Positions 52,215 through 59,943 are shown, counted from the first letter of the stretch. The stretch is 64,000 nucleotides of DNA from Arthrobacter sp. OV608 (GCA_900110595.1 FOEZ01000022.1:1-64000), one strand, 5' to 3'. Program-made: numbers and translations. The notes: generated from the letters alone by a model not told the origin.

Positions 52215-52266
52215 AAGTAGCGCTAAGTGCCGTTTTGGAGGCCCAAAACGACACTTAGCGCTACTT
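52215..52266. repeat. 52-base palindrome (family copy B)
   Basis: Arms of 24 bases (52215-52238, 52243-52266) with a four-base centre AGGC pair with one mismatch. Compared with copy A at 46086-46133, the flank GTAGC, the core TAAGTGCCGTT and the facing AACGACACTTA are identical. Where bases differ, both arms change together. It lies upstream of the leftward methyltransferase gene and the rightward helicase gene, so it is not simply a terminator between convergent genes. Confidence 0.85.
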
Positions 52267-52312
52267 AGTTGGGTGGGGCGGAGGTGGGCGGGAAGGGGGA
52301 GCGGGCCCGGGA

Positions 52313-52321
52313 TGCTAGACT
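52313..52321 (+). promoter_or_regulatory. extended -10 promoter element of the DEAD-box gene
   Basis: TGCTAGACT combines the TG extension with a TAGACT hexamer, a frequent actinobacterial -10. No good -35 is visible at 17 bases. Transcription would start near 52328, giving a leader of about 220 bases. Confidence 0.45.
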
Positions 52322-52344
52322 GGTGGAACTTGATGTGCAGTGAT

Positions 52345-52382
52345 GCCCATGTGCCCCTTCATTTAGGGGACAGGGCTTTTTT
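52345..52382 (+). terminator. terminator-like hairpin in the DEAD-box leader (attenuator)
   Basis: GCCC, TGT and CCCCT on the left pair with AGGGG, ACA and GGGC on the right, with two single-base bulges and a six-base loop, directly followed by six T (52377-52382). It lies between the promoter and the helicase start, about 170 bases before it. So transcription could stop early unless the hairpin is prevented, for example by temperature or by a protein. Confidence 0.65.
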
Positions 52383-52549
52383 CATGTGAGAGGCACATCC
52401 TGCGTCGATGAACGCGTTCCATTTGGTCCCGGCCGCCGCTTTGAATAAGTGGCAGCAGGCTGGTTGATCACCTGACTTTTCTTCGGCGAACCCCCTGGGC
52501 CAACCGGCGCCGGGGGCCGATATCCGCACGGATACCGCCTGAAAGACCT

Positions 52550-54463
52550 TTGACTTTGACTACTTTTGCTGCCCTCGGCACGCCCAAGGCCCTTGCCGAC
52601 ACCCTCACCGCCCAGGGAATCGAAACCCCGTTCCCCATCCAGGTGAAGACCCTCCCTGACACGCTGGCAGGACGCGACGTCCTGGGCCGCGGCCGCACCG
52701 GCTCCGGCAAGACCATCGCCTTCGCCATCCCGCTGGTGGCACGCCTCGCCGAGCGCGAAGCCCCGTACTTCCGCAAGCCCGGCCGTCCCATGGGCCTGGT
52801 GCTGGCACCCACCCGCGAACTGGCCACCCAGATCAACGCCACCATCGAGCCGCTGGCCAAGGCCGCCGGCCTGAACACCACCGTGATCTACGGCGGCATC
52901 TCCCAGGCACGCCAGGAGAAGGCCCTGCGCGCCGGCGTCGACATTGTTATTGCCTGCCCCGGCCGTCTGGAGGACCTGATCCGCCAGCGCATCCTCACCC
53001 TCGAGGCCGTGGAAATCACCGTCCTGGACGAGGCCGACCACATGGCCGACCTTGGCTTCCTGCCCGTGGTAAAGAAGCTCATGGACATGACCCCCAGCCA
53101 GGGCCAGCGGCTGCTCTTCTCCGCCACCCTGGACAACGGCGTGGACAAGATCGTCCAGCGCTACCTGTCCAACCCGCTCACCCACTCCGTGGACGACCCG
53201 CAGGCAGCGGTAACCACCATGGAGCACCACGTCCTGGTGGTCAACGACCAGACCGTCAAGAAGCAGCTGATCGTGGAGCTCGCATCCGGCGCCGGCCGCC
53301 GCGTCCTCTTTATGCGGACCAAGCACCACGCCCGCAAGCTCGCCAAGACCCTGACCGACGCCGGGATCCCCGCCGTGGACCTGCACGGCAACCTCTCGCA
53401 GAACGCCCGTGACCGCAACCTCGCCGAGTTCTCCTCCGGCGACGTCCGCGTCCTGGTCGCTACCGACGTCGCCGCCCGCGGTGTCCACGTGGACGACGTC
53501 GAACTGGTCATCCACGTTGACCCGCCCACAGAGCACAAGGCATACCTGCACCGCTCAGGCCGTACCGCCCGCGCAGGTTCCGACGGCACCGTGGTGACCA
53601 TCACCCTGCCCGAGCAGCAGACCGACGTGAAGAAGCTGATGAAGGCTGCCGGCGTGGACGTCAGCTTCGAGCGCGTCACCGCCACGTCGCCCATCGTGGG
53701 CGAGCTCGTGGGTGAAATCGCGGACAAGATTGATCCCCGGACCCGCGCTGCGCTGCTGGCAGCCAAGGCCGCCAAGCAGGGCGGCGGCACTTCCACCGGT
53801 GCCAACGCCGAGCGCAAGCGCGCCCGCCGCCAGGCTTCCCCGGTTGCCGGTGGCCGCGGCGGCCGCGGTGGACGAGGCAAGGTTTCTGCCGAGTCCGTCC
53901 GCACCGATGTTCCCCGCGCCGAGCGCCGGGCCGCAGCCTTCGAAGGCCGCACGGAAGCCCGTGCAGCGTTCGACAAGGTTGCCGAGCAGAACGAGGACCG
54001 CGCCATTGCCGCAGCAGCGGCACGCCGCAACGCCCGTGGCCGCGGCACTGCTTCGACACACCGCAACGACGTCCCCGCGGCAGGTGGCCGTGCATCGGCC
54101 GGCCGCGGTTCAGACGGCCGTGCAGAGTCACGCGTTACCCGCAGCGACGCTCCCCGCGGCGGTACCGGCCGGCCCGCATCCTCAGGGCGTCCGGCTTCCT
54201 CCGGCGGCCAGCGCAACGGCCGTCCGGCCACCGGCCAGCGCGCAGCAGCAGCCGGCGCAGGTGCCCGTACGGGTGGCCAGCGCGGTGCAGGTGCAGGCGC
54301 AACCGGCGGCAACAAGGCCGTCTGGTCCTCCAACACCGGTGGAACCTCCGGCGGATCCTACGGTGCAGGCAACGGCGGCAACGGCGGTGGCTCAGGCCGT
54401 CCCGCCCGCAGCGGCCCGCGCCGCGCCTCGGCTCCGGCGTCGAACGAACGCCGCGGCCGCTAG
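52550..54463 (+). CDS. DEAD-box RNA helicase with Arg/Gly-rich C-terminal tail
   Basis: This 637-residue ATP-dependent RNA unwinding enzyme probably acts in ribosome assembly, RNA decay or cold adaptation. Core motifs: Q motif IETPFPIQVKTLPD, Walker A GRTGSGKT, PTRELATQI, LDEADHMADLGF (DEAD), FSATLD (SAT), and in the second half VLVATDVAARGVHVDDV and HRSGRTARAGSDG. From about residue 410 the tail is basic and rich in Arg, Gly and Ala (GGRGGRGGRGK and later GGNGGNGGGSG-like runs) and binds RNA loosely. The start is TTG at 52550 or 52556 after GAAAGACC. The leader carries a terminator-like hairpin. Confidence 0.93.
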   Translation: MTLTTFAALGTPKALADTLTAQGIETPFPIQVKTLPDTLAGRDVLGRGRTGSGKTIAFAIPLVARLAEREAPYFRKPGRPMGLVLAPTRELATQINATIEPLAKAAGLNTTVIYGGISQARQEKALRAGVDIVIACPGRLEDLIRQRILTLEAVEITVLDEADHMADLGFLPVVKKLMDMTPSQGQRLLFSATLDNGVDKIVQRYLSNPLTHSVDDPQAAVTTMEHHVLVVNDQTVKKQLIVELASGAGRRVLFMRTKHHARKLAKTLTDAGIPAVDLHGNLSQNARDRNLAEFSSGDVRVLVATDVAARGVHVDDVELVIHVDPPTEHKAYLHRSGRTARAGSDGTVVTITLPEQQTDVKKLMKAAGVDVSFERVTATSPIVGELVGEIADKIDPRTRAALLAAKAAKQGGGTSTGANAERKRARRQASPVAGGRGGRGGRGKVSAESVRTDVPRAERRAAAFEGRTEARAAFDKVAEQNEDRAIAAAAARRNARGRGTASTHRNDVPAAGGRASAGRGSDGRAESRVTRSDAPRGGTGRPASSGRPASSGGQRNGRPATGQRAAAAGAGARTGGQRGAGAGATGGNKAVWSSNTGGTSGGSYGAGNGGNGGGSGRPARSGPRRASAPASNERRGR

Positions 54464-54473
54464 CTATCACTTT

Positions 54474-54567
54474 GGTGGTTGAGCTTGTCGGTTTCGCTCC
54501 CCACCGGCCCCCTAGCCTCGCAAGCTCGGCCAGGGAACCCGGCCGGTGTGGGCCCGGCTCAACCACC
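54474..54567. repeat. REP-like inverted element between convergent genes
   Basis: GGTGGTTGAGC (54474-54484) and GCTCAACCACC (54557-54567) are exact reverse complements. The left arm continues TTGTCGGTTTCG, which recalls GGTTGAGCTTGTCGAAACC-type elements that I recall as common in Arthrobacter intergenic DNA. It separates the helicase gene from the convergent MBL gene and may act as a terminator. Confidence 0.6.
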
Positions 54568-54574
54568 GTTTGGT

Positions 54575-55231
54575 TCACCAGCCGCGGGCGCGCCACTCCT
54601 CCAGGTGCGGGCGCTCCGCGCCAAGGGTGGTGGGCTTGCCGTGGCCGGGGTGCACAATGGCCGAGTCCGGGTAGGCCCCAAACAGCCGCTCGGTGACGTC
54701 ATCCAAAAGTTGGGTGAACCGCGCCGGGTCCTTCTGGGTGTTGCCCACCCCGCCGGGAAACAGCGAGTCGCCGGAAAAGATGTGCGCAGGACCCTCGGGA
54801 TCCTCGTACACGAAAGCGATGGAACCCGGCGTGTGGCCGCGCAGGTGCACAGCCGTCAGGTCGAAGTCGTCGAAATTCCCAACGTCGCCGTGGCTGAGCC
54901 GCACGTCCACTCCCACGGGCAGCGCATCGGCGTCGTCCGTCCCGGCAGCGGTTCGCGCCCCGGTTGCGTCCACCAGCTCCTTCAGTGCCCGGACGTGGTC
55001 CCAGTGCTGGTGGGTGGTGGCGATCAGCGCCAGCTTCGGCGCGGCTGACGTGTCACCGGCACCGTCCTGCAGCAGCTGCCGGATGGCCGGAAGGTCATCG
55101 GCGGCGTCGATCAGCACCTGCGCGCCGCTGGCCTTGGCGGTGAGCAAGTACACGTTGTTGTCCATCTCGCTGACGGAAATCCGCCGGATGGTCAGCGCAG
55201 GCAGGTCATAAATCAGTGAGTCCATGGGCAT
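54575..55231 (-). CDS. MBL-fold metallo-hydrolase (glyoxalase II-like)
   Basis: The protein has 218 residues; an ATG six bases further in (55225) is also possible. The metal-binding signature is TTHQHWDHV (the HxHxDH motif, near 93-101). It is followed by HLRGHTPGSIAFVY (His), SGDSLFPGGVGN (Asp) and VHPGHGKPT (His). It probably hydrolyses a thioester or a small ester. Its exact substrate is unknown. It is adjacent to the aldo-keto reductase gene on the same strand, 30 bases away, so the two may form an operon for aldehyde or thioester clearance. Confidence 0.88.
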   Translation of the reverse strand: MPMDSLIYDLPALTIRRISVSEMDNNVYLLTAKASGAQVLIDAADDLPAIRQLLQDGAGDTSAAPKLALIATTHQHWDHVRALKELVDATGARTAAGTDDADALPVGVDVRLSHGDVGNFDDFDLTAVHLRGHTPGSIAFVYEDPEGPAHIFSGDSLFPGGVGNTQKDPARFTQLLDDVTERLFGAYPDSAIVHPGHGKPTTLGAERPHLEEWRARGW

Positions 55232-55261
55232 CAGTCTAGGGACGGCTTCGTGAGGCCCTGG

Positions 55262-56254
55262 TTACTCGCGGCCTTCGGACACCCAGTTGGGATCTGCCGA
55301 GCGGGAGCCGACGACGGCGTCCGAGGCTTCGGCCAGCGCGTCCAGCTGCGCCGGGGTCAGGTCCAGGGACAGGGCGCCCAGGTTTTCATCGATCCGGTGG
55401 GTTTTGCGCGTGCCGGGGATGGGGACCACGGGAAGGCCCAGCCGCCTGCCTTGGGCGAGCAGCCAGGCCAAGGCCACCTGGGCAGGTGTTGCATCCAGCT
55501 CGTCAGCCACGGCCTGGACAGTGTCCACCACGGCCTGGTTGGCACTGGCCGCATCCGGGGCGAAGCGGGGGATCCGGCGTCGGAAGTCCTTCTCGCCCAG
55601 TTTCGATGCGTCAATGGTGCCGGTGAGGAATCCCCGGCCCAGCGGCGAGTACGGCACAAAACCCACTCCCAGGGCGGCCGCGGCAGGAACAACGTTGCGT
55701 TCCACGTCGCGGCTCCAGATGGACCATTCGCTCTGGACCGCCGCAATGGGGTGGACGGCTGAGGCTTCTTCAAGCTCCTGGGCCGTCACCTCGGACAGGC
55801 CAAGGTGTTTGACCTTGCCTTGCTGCACAAGCTCCGCCATGGCCTCCACGGTTTCCACAATCGGAACGCGGAGGTCACGGCGGTGCATGTAGTAAAGGTC
55901 GATTACGTCAGTGCCCAGCCGTTGCAGACTGCGGTCAACTGCCTGCCGGATGTACCCGGCGTCGCCCCGGATGTCCGTGTATCCGTCCGCCGGCGAGCCC
56001 ACCAGGCCGAACTTGGTGGCCAGCTGGACCTCGTCCCGCCGCTCCTTCAGTAATTGAGCGATCAGTTCCTCGTTGCTGCCTCCGCCATAGATATCCGCGG
56101 TGTCAATAAAGCTGACACCGGAGTCGACGGCGTGATGCAGCGTCCGGAGCGCGTCTTCCGGGTCCACCTCCCCATAAACCGGGGTGAGGGCCATCCCGCC
56201 GAAACCGAGCGCGCTGACGTCGAGGCCGTCGCCGAGCCGGACTGTTGCTGCCAT
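55262..56254 (-). CDS. aldo/keto reductase
   Basis: This 330-residue NADPH-dependent TIM-barrel enzyme reduces aldehydes and ketones. Catalytic residues are visible: Asp and Tyr in FIDTADIYGGGSNEELIAQL, Lys in LATKFGLVGSP, and His in DLYYMHRRDLRVPIVETVEA. NADP-binding features lie in SEWSIWSRDVERNVVPAAAA and PIPGTRKTHRIDENLGAL near the C-terminus. It resembles the AKR13/YakC group. The next gene upstream is a P-loop kinase on the same strand, 39 bases away. Confidence 0.92.
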   Translation of the reverse strand: MAATVRLGDGLDVSALGFGGMALTPVYGEVDPEDALRTLHHAVDSGVSFIDTADIYGGGSNEELIAQLLKERRDEVQLATKFGLVGSPADGYTDIRGDAGYIRQAVDRSLQRLGTDVIDLYYMHRRDLRVPIVETVEAMAELVQQGKVKHLGLSEVTAQELEEASAVHPIAAVQSEWSIWSRDVERNVVPAAAALGVGFVPYSPLGRGFLTGTIDASKLGEKDFRRRIPRFAPDAASANQAVVDTVQAVADELDATPAQVALAWLLAQGRRLGLPVVPIPGTRKTHRIDENLGALSLDLTPAQLDALAEASDAVVGSRSADPNWVSEGRE

Positions 56255-56293
56255 GGGTTCTCCTGTTCTTTTCTTTACGGGTTTCAGGACCGG

Positions 56294-56920
56294 TCAGTTC
56301 CAGGGGATGATCCGGTCCGCTGCCGCCCGGGTCGCCTGGATCAGTACCGCATTGGCCTCGTCCGGGCCGTTGGCCCAGGCCTCCGATGCCAGCCGGTCCA
56401 TTCCGAACCGCATGTGCCGTTCCACCAGGCGGCTGAGCCGGAGGGCCGGAGGCGTTTCCACAAACCACACCTCGTCCAGCTGCGCCCGGATGTCCTTCCA
56501 CGGCTCCTGCTCCGCCAGCAGGTAGTTTCCCTCGGTGATGACAAGGGGCACGTCGGCCGGGATGGCGATGGATGCAGCCACGGGCTCGTCGATGGTGCGC
56601 CGGAACTCCGGGGCGTAAACGACTGACTCGTCCCGGCGTACCAGGCGGCGCAGCAGCGAAAGGTACCCGCCGGCGTCGAACGTGTCCATGGCACCCTTGC
56701 GCTGCCGCAACGGCGTGCCGTCGATGATGGCGTTGCCCAGGTGGAAACCGTCCATGGGCACCACTACGGCCAGGCCGGGCCCAAACTGCCGCTGGATCCA
56801 TTCCGCGAAGGTGGACTTCCCTGATCCGGGGGCGCCGGTGATGCCCAGGATGGTCCGGGTTCCGGGCGTCAGCCTAGCGCGCAGGGCGTCCATCGCCTGG
56901 GTGATCTCGGGTGAGTCCAT
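56294..56920 (-). CDS. P-loop nucleoside/sugar kinase-like protein (uridine kinase fold)
   Basis: The protein has 208 residues. Walker A is GITGAPGSGKSTFAEWIQRQ near residue 30. VVPMDGFHLGNAIIDGTPLR follows with the DGFH motif typical of CoaA/uridine-kinase-fold enzymes, then MDTFDAGGYLSLLRRLVRR, VITEGNYLLAEQEPWKDIRA and ETPPALRLSRLVERHMRFGM (lid). It would phosphorylate a nucleoside, a sugar or a pantothenate-like substrate; similar genes are annotated as nucleoside/nucleotide kinase or putative fructose kinase. No motif fixes the substrate. Confidence 0.85.
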   Translation of the reverse strand: MDSPEITQAMDALRARLTPGTRTILGITGAPGSGKSTFAEWIQRQFGPGLAVVVPMDGFHLGNAIIDGTPLRQRKGAMDTFDAGGYLSLLRRLVRRDESVVYAPEFRRTIDEPVAASIAIPADVPLVITEGNYLLAEQEPWKDIRAQLDEVWFVETPPALRLSRLVERHMRFGMDRLASEAWANGPDEANAVLIQATRAAADRIIPWN

Positions 56921-56953
56921 GGCAAGAGCCTAGACCGCACCGGCGATCGGGCC

Positions 56954-57067
56954 GCTGAACCTCCCCACCTTTCGCGTCCGGGAAGGCGCGGCCGACGGCG
57001 GTTTGCCGGGACACGCCGTCGGCCGCCCTGAAAGGTGGGGAGACTCAGCAAGGTGGGGAGATTCAGC
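56954..57067. repeat. nested inverted repeats with an extra tandem arm
   Basis: Outer arms CTCCCCACCTTTC (56961-56973) and GAAAGGTGGGGAG (57030-57042) pair perfectly. Inside, GCGGCCGACGGCG (56988-57000) and CGCCGTCGGCCGC (57014-57026) also pair perfectly. A further copy of the right arm, AAGGTGGGGAGATTCAGC (57050-57067), also matches the left arm at 17 of 18 positions, so two folds compete. It lies between the second SMR gene's end and the kinase gene, and probably ends the SMR transcript. Confidence 0.8.
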
Positions 57068-57440
57068 GGCGGGAAGGGGATGCCGCTTCAGGCCTCCGGG
57101 CCGCTGTGCCTGACGGCAAAGCCTTGAGCCCGGCCGCACAGCCCACGATCCCGGCGATAAAGACAACTTTCACCACGCTGAAGGGCTCCACGCCGGTGGC
57201 CATAGCCCAGCCCACGGTCAGAGCCGCCCCGATCCCCACCCACACGGCATACGCGGTGCCCAGCGGGATGTGGCGGATGGCCATGCCCAGGCCCAGCATG
57301 CTGAGGGCTGCCGTCACGGCGAAAACCAGGGTGGGGAGTGGCCTGCTGAAGCCGTCGGACAGCCCAAGGGCTGTGGCCCACACTGCTTCGAGGACGGCCG
57401 ATGCCAGGAGTACCAGCCAGGGGATTGAACGCTTCAACAT
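57063..57440 (-). CDS. small multidrug resistance (SMR) transporter, second subunit
   Basis: The protein has 125 residues from the ATG at 57440, overlapping the stop of the upstream SMR gene (TGATG). Four helices: WLVLLASAVLEAVWATALGL with the coupling Glu, LPTLVFAVTAALSMLGLGMA, LGTAYAVWVGIGAALTVGWA and VVKVVFIAGIVGCAAGLKAL. The C-terminal tail is basic. Paired SMR genes form heterodimers; with a guanidine-III riboswitch upstream they probably export guanidinium. Confidence 0.92.
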   Translation of the reverse strand: MLKRSIPWLVLLASAVLEAVWATALGLSDGFSRPLPTLVFAVTAALSMLGLGMAIRHIPLGTAYAVWVGIGAALTVGWAMATGVEPFSVVKVVFIAGIVGCAAGLKALPSGTAARRPEAASPSRR

Positions 57441-57763
57441 CACGCCACCACCTTCAGGCCGACCACGCACACGGCGATGCCGGACAGCAGGAGGAGGCGT
57501 GCCGCCGTCGGACGCTCCACCTTTGTGACGATGGCGTACGCGGAGGTCAGCACCACGCCCACGCCCACCCAGACGGCGTAGGCGGTGCCGGTGGGGATGG
57601 ACTGCATGGCGATGGCCAGGCCGCCGGTGCTGGCCGCGACGGACACCAGGAACAGCGCTGCGGGCGCGATGCGGCGGCGGCCGGAAGCCTGGAAGGTGCG
57701 GTGCAGGGCTGCGGCCCACACGGCTTCAAGGGCGCCGGATAAAAGAAGAATTAACCACGACAT
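57440..57763 (-). CDS. small multidrug resistance (SMR) transporter, first subunit
   Basis: The protein has 107 residues from the ATG at 57763, with AAAGGATC directly upstream. Four helices begin with WLILLLSGALEAVWAAALHR, where the Glu is the proton/cation site. IPTGTAYAVWVGVGVVLTSA follows in helix 3. The LEAVWAAAL stretch is of the SugE/Gdx type rather than the EmrE type, and Gdx proteins export guanidinium. The riboswitch at 57776-57819 ends next to the ribosome site, so translation should rise when guanidine is present. Confidence 0.93.
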   Translation of the reverse strand: MSWLILLLSGALEAVWAAALHRTFQASGRRRIAPAALFLVSVAASTGGLAIAMQSIPTGTAYAVWVGVGVVLTSAYAIVTKVERPTAARLLLLSGIAVCVVGLKVVA

Positions 57764-57775
57764 GACAGATCCTTT

Positions 57776-57819
57776 GGCCAGTCTTGTCGCGTGCCGGGTA
57801 CTGAACCGTCGTCCGGAGG
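57776..57819 (-). promoter_or_regulatory. guanidine-III riboswitch (ykkC-III)
   Basis: On the minus strand the RNA reads CCGGACGA, then GGTTCAGTACCCGG, a short spacer, and GACAAGACTGGCC. The blocks CCGGACGA, ACCCGG and GACAAGAC are the conserved parts of guanidine-III riboswitches as I recall them. GGTTCAG can pair with CTGGCC (one bulge and a G-U pair), as required for the pseudoknot. It ends one base before the ribosome site AAAGGAT (57769-57775) and 12 bases before the SMR start, which fits control of translation. A GGCTCC/GGAGCC hairpin precedes it. Confidence 0.88.
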
Positions 57820-57923
57820 CTCCCTCACGGAGCCTTGGCTTCCAGCGTAGCAACGCCCGACGCCGGGCGGCCACCTATGGTGCCCAACCTCACCACCATG
57901 CGGCACCCGGCGCCCGGAGGACG

Positions 57924-58454
57924 TTAGAGGGTGCCGCCGGCAGCTACGGGGGCAGCGGCGTCGCGGCCGCCGTCGCCCACGGTTTCGCGGGCGATGAAGT
58001 TCTCGATATCGAACAGGTTGTCCGCGCGCTCGGCGATGTTCAGGAGCGTGGTCATGGAGGCCACTTCCTCCACCTGCTCCTTCAGGAACCAGAGCATAAA
58101 CTGCTCGCCCAGGGCATCGTTTTCACCGCGGGCAGCCCGGAACAGGTCCTCAATGTTTTTGGTGACTTCCTTTTCCTGCTGCAGCGCAAGGGCCAGGGGC
58201 TCGGTGACGGACGCGAAGTCGTTGCGCACGGCAGGAACCCCGGGAATGGTGAACTCAATGTCCCGGTCCAGCATGTACTGCACCATCATCATGGCGTGGT
58301 TCCGCTCCTCCACCGACTGCCGGAAGAAGTAGCGGGCCAGTTGTGGGAGGTCCTGGTTGGCGAACCAGGTGGCCACCGCAATGTACTGCTGCGATGCCGT
58401 GAATTCGTTGCCGATCTGGGTGGACAGGAGCGCATTGAACGATGATGTGGTCAT
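57924..58454 (-). CDS. ferritin
   Basis: This iron-storage protein oxidises and mineralises iron in a 24-subunit shell. It has 176 residues. Ferroxidase ligands are visible: Glu in NEFTASQQYIAVATWF (near 17), Glu and His in VEERNHAMMMVQYMLDRD (near 48-55), Glu near 93 in LQQEKEVTKNI, and KEQVEEVASMTTLLN near 125-140. It matches the mycobacterial BfrB type without haem-ligand Met. The C-terminus is Ala/Gly-rich. It stands alone, with its own short upstream region. Confidence 0.93.
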   Translation of the reverse strand: MTTSSFNALLSTQIGNEFTASQQYIAVATWFANQDLPQLARYFFRQSVEERNHAMMMVQYMLDRDIEFTIPGVPAVRNDFASVTEPLALALQQEKEVTKNIEDLFRAARGENDALGEQFMLWFLKEQVEEVASMTTLLNIAERADNLFDIENFIARETVGDGGRDAAAPVAAGGTL

Positions 58455-58526
58455 AGCCCGAGTCTAGGGACGGCCGGAGCCAGTGACCAGTGTGGAAAGG
58501 CTCTGCTACTGGAAGGCGAGGCTGCC

Positions 58527-59117
58527 CTACTCCGCGGCGGGTTCGTCCTCCACGGGGTCGATCGAGACAACGGCCAGGAAGCCGCGGCCCAGAACGTCCG
58601 GGGTGTCGACGTCGGAACCCACCACGGCGTCGTACCGCGCCAAGGGCTCTGGTTCTTCCGTCCCCACGGCAACGGTGGCCTGGCCCTGCAGCAGGATCCC
58701 GAACGAGCCTTCAAAAAGGGGCTTCGCACGCTTCTTCGAGAGTTCGATGATGGATGTGTAGCCCTTGAAACGTCCGGCGCGGGTAATGACGTTGAGGTCC
58801 CGGATATCCCCCGTGGGGAGCTTCGCCTGCGTGGCGGCCCCGCCCGGGAAGCGGAAGGGACGGTACTTCTCCAGCGGGCGTTCGGCACCGTCCACGGTCA
58901 GCAGCAGGAGCTCACCCTCCACAACAGTCAGCACCCGCTCCATCCCCGGAAAAGAGGAGAAATCTCCGGCCTTGCTGACATCCGCGATGCTGACCCGCCA
59001 GTCCCAGCCGCCGTCCTTTGCCGAACCGTCCGCGGGGTGGCTGGCCAGTTGGCGCGTGATGCCGCCACCATTACGCCAGGGCTCGGGCTTGAGGCTTGCA
59101 AAGCGGATAATCTCCAT
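58527..59117 (-). CDS. HutD family protein
   Basis: The protein has 196 residues with a bicupin fold. The start EIIRFASLKPEPWRNGGGIT is the HutD signature. DWRVSIADVSKAGDFSSFPG and RVLTVVEGELLLLTVDGAER follow, then PFRFPGGAATQAKLPTGDIR. HutD proteins are associated with histidine utilisation and may act as regulators; no hut genes are next to it here. The C-terminal part has VDTPDVLGRGFLAVVSIDPV. Confidence 0.85.
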   Translation of the reverse strand: MEIIRFASLKPEPWRNGGGITRQLASHPADGSAKDGGWDWRVSIADVSKAGDFSSFPGMERVLTVVEGELLLLTVDGAERPLEKYRPFRFPGGAATQAKLPTGDIRDLNVITRAGRFKGYTSIIELSKKRAKPLFEGSFGILLQGQATVAVGTEEPEPLARYDAVVGSDVDTPDVLGRGFLAVVSIDPVEDEPAAE

Positions 59118-59223
59118 GGGCCCAGCCTAGTTCCCGGCCGGACATCCCGGCGTCGCGGGTTGGCCCCTTCCCTGCTACTCTCCTCCGGGGGGACAACACG
59201 AAAACAGCCTGAAGGAGCCGGGA

Positions 59224-59841
59224 ATGTTCGTCAAAGTGTGTGGTCTCAGCACGCCTGAATCAGTCCGTGAAGCAGTTGATGCCGGGGCTGACGCCGTCGG
59301 TTTCGTCCTGACGGCGAGCCCGCGCGTGGTGTCGCCGTCACAGGCGCACTCGTTGCTGGCGCACGTCCCCTCCGGCGTTTCGCCCATCGGCGTGTTTCGC
59401 CACGAACCGGTGGCAGACGCCGTCGCCATTGCCCGCGCCGCCGGGCTGGAATGGATCCAGCTGCACGGCGCACGGTCCCGCCAGGACGTGGCCATGGTGC
59501 ACGACGCCGGGATGAAGCTGATCAGGGCAGTCACCACGGGTGCCGCTGCAGAGGAGTTTGGGGACTGGGGCGAGGACCTGCTGCTGATCGACGCCGCGGT
59601 GCCCGGCTCGGGTGAGGCCTGGGACTATGCCTCCGTGGCCGCGATGCCTGTCCTCCAAGGCCGCCACTGGCTTCTGGCCGGGGGACTGGACCCGGTCAAC
59701 GTGGGCAGCGCGTCAACAGCAGCCCATGCCTGGGGCGTAGACGTGTCCTCCGGTGTTGAAGCGTCCCGCGGCGTCAAGGACCTGGCCAAGATCCGCGCGT
59801 TTGTCCAGGCTGCAAAGGGTGCTGCTCCGGTCAAGGCTTAG
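59224..59841 (+). CDS. trpF: phosphoribosylanthranilate isomerase
   Basis: This enzyme converts phosphoribosylanthranilate to the carboxyphenylamino-deoxyribulose phosphate, the third step of tryptophan synthesis. It has 205 residues. The catalytic Cys is in FVKVCGLSTPESVREAVDAG and the Asp is in LLLIDAAVPGSG. Other conserved parts are WIQLHGARSRQDVAMVHDAG, LLAGGLDPVNVGSA and VDVSSGVEASRGVKDLAKIR. The ATG follows GGAGCCGGGA. No other trp gene is nearby, so it is an isolated copy, as in other actinobacteria where trpF and priA overlap in function. A short tandem duplication follows its stop. Confidence 0.94.
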   Translation: MFVKVCGLSTPESVREAVDAGADAVGFVLTASPRVVSPSQAHSLLAHVPSGVSPIGVFRHEPVADAVAIARAAGLEWIQLHGARSRQDVAMVHDAGMKLIRAVTTGAAAEEFGDWGEDLLLIDAAVPGSGEAWDYASVAAMPVLQGRHWLLAGGLDPVNVGSASTAAHAWGVDVSSGVEASRGVKDLAKIRAFVQAAKGAAPVKA

Positions 59842-59943
59842 TCCGCCCGGTCAGGCTTAGTCCACCCCGTCCAGCGGGAGTTCAGGGGCCAGTCAGGGCA
59901 GGCCCCCATCCTTTTGGCAGACCCTCCGGGGCACAATGGGTGG

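Larger units (their letters stand above)
52170..52549. other. long intergenic region: palindrome, promoter and leader of the DEAD-box gene
   Basis: No open frame of note is present. From left to right it holds palindrome copy B (52215-52266), a purine-rich stretch, an extended -10-like TGCTAGACT (52313-52321) and a terminator-like hairpin with a T-run (52345-52382). About 165 bases of further leader follow before the helicase start. The leader thus seems to be about 225 bases long. Confidence 0.6.

Noticed and set aside
52386..52550. Small open frames in the DEAD-box leader as possible leader peptides
   Set aside because: None has a ribosome site with a start codon at proper spacing or a run of regulatory codons.
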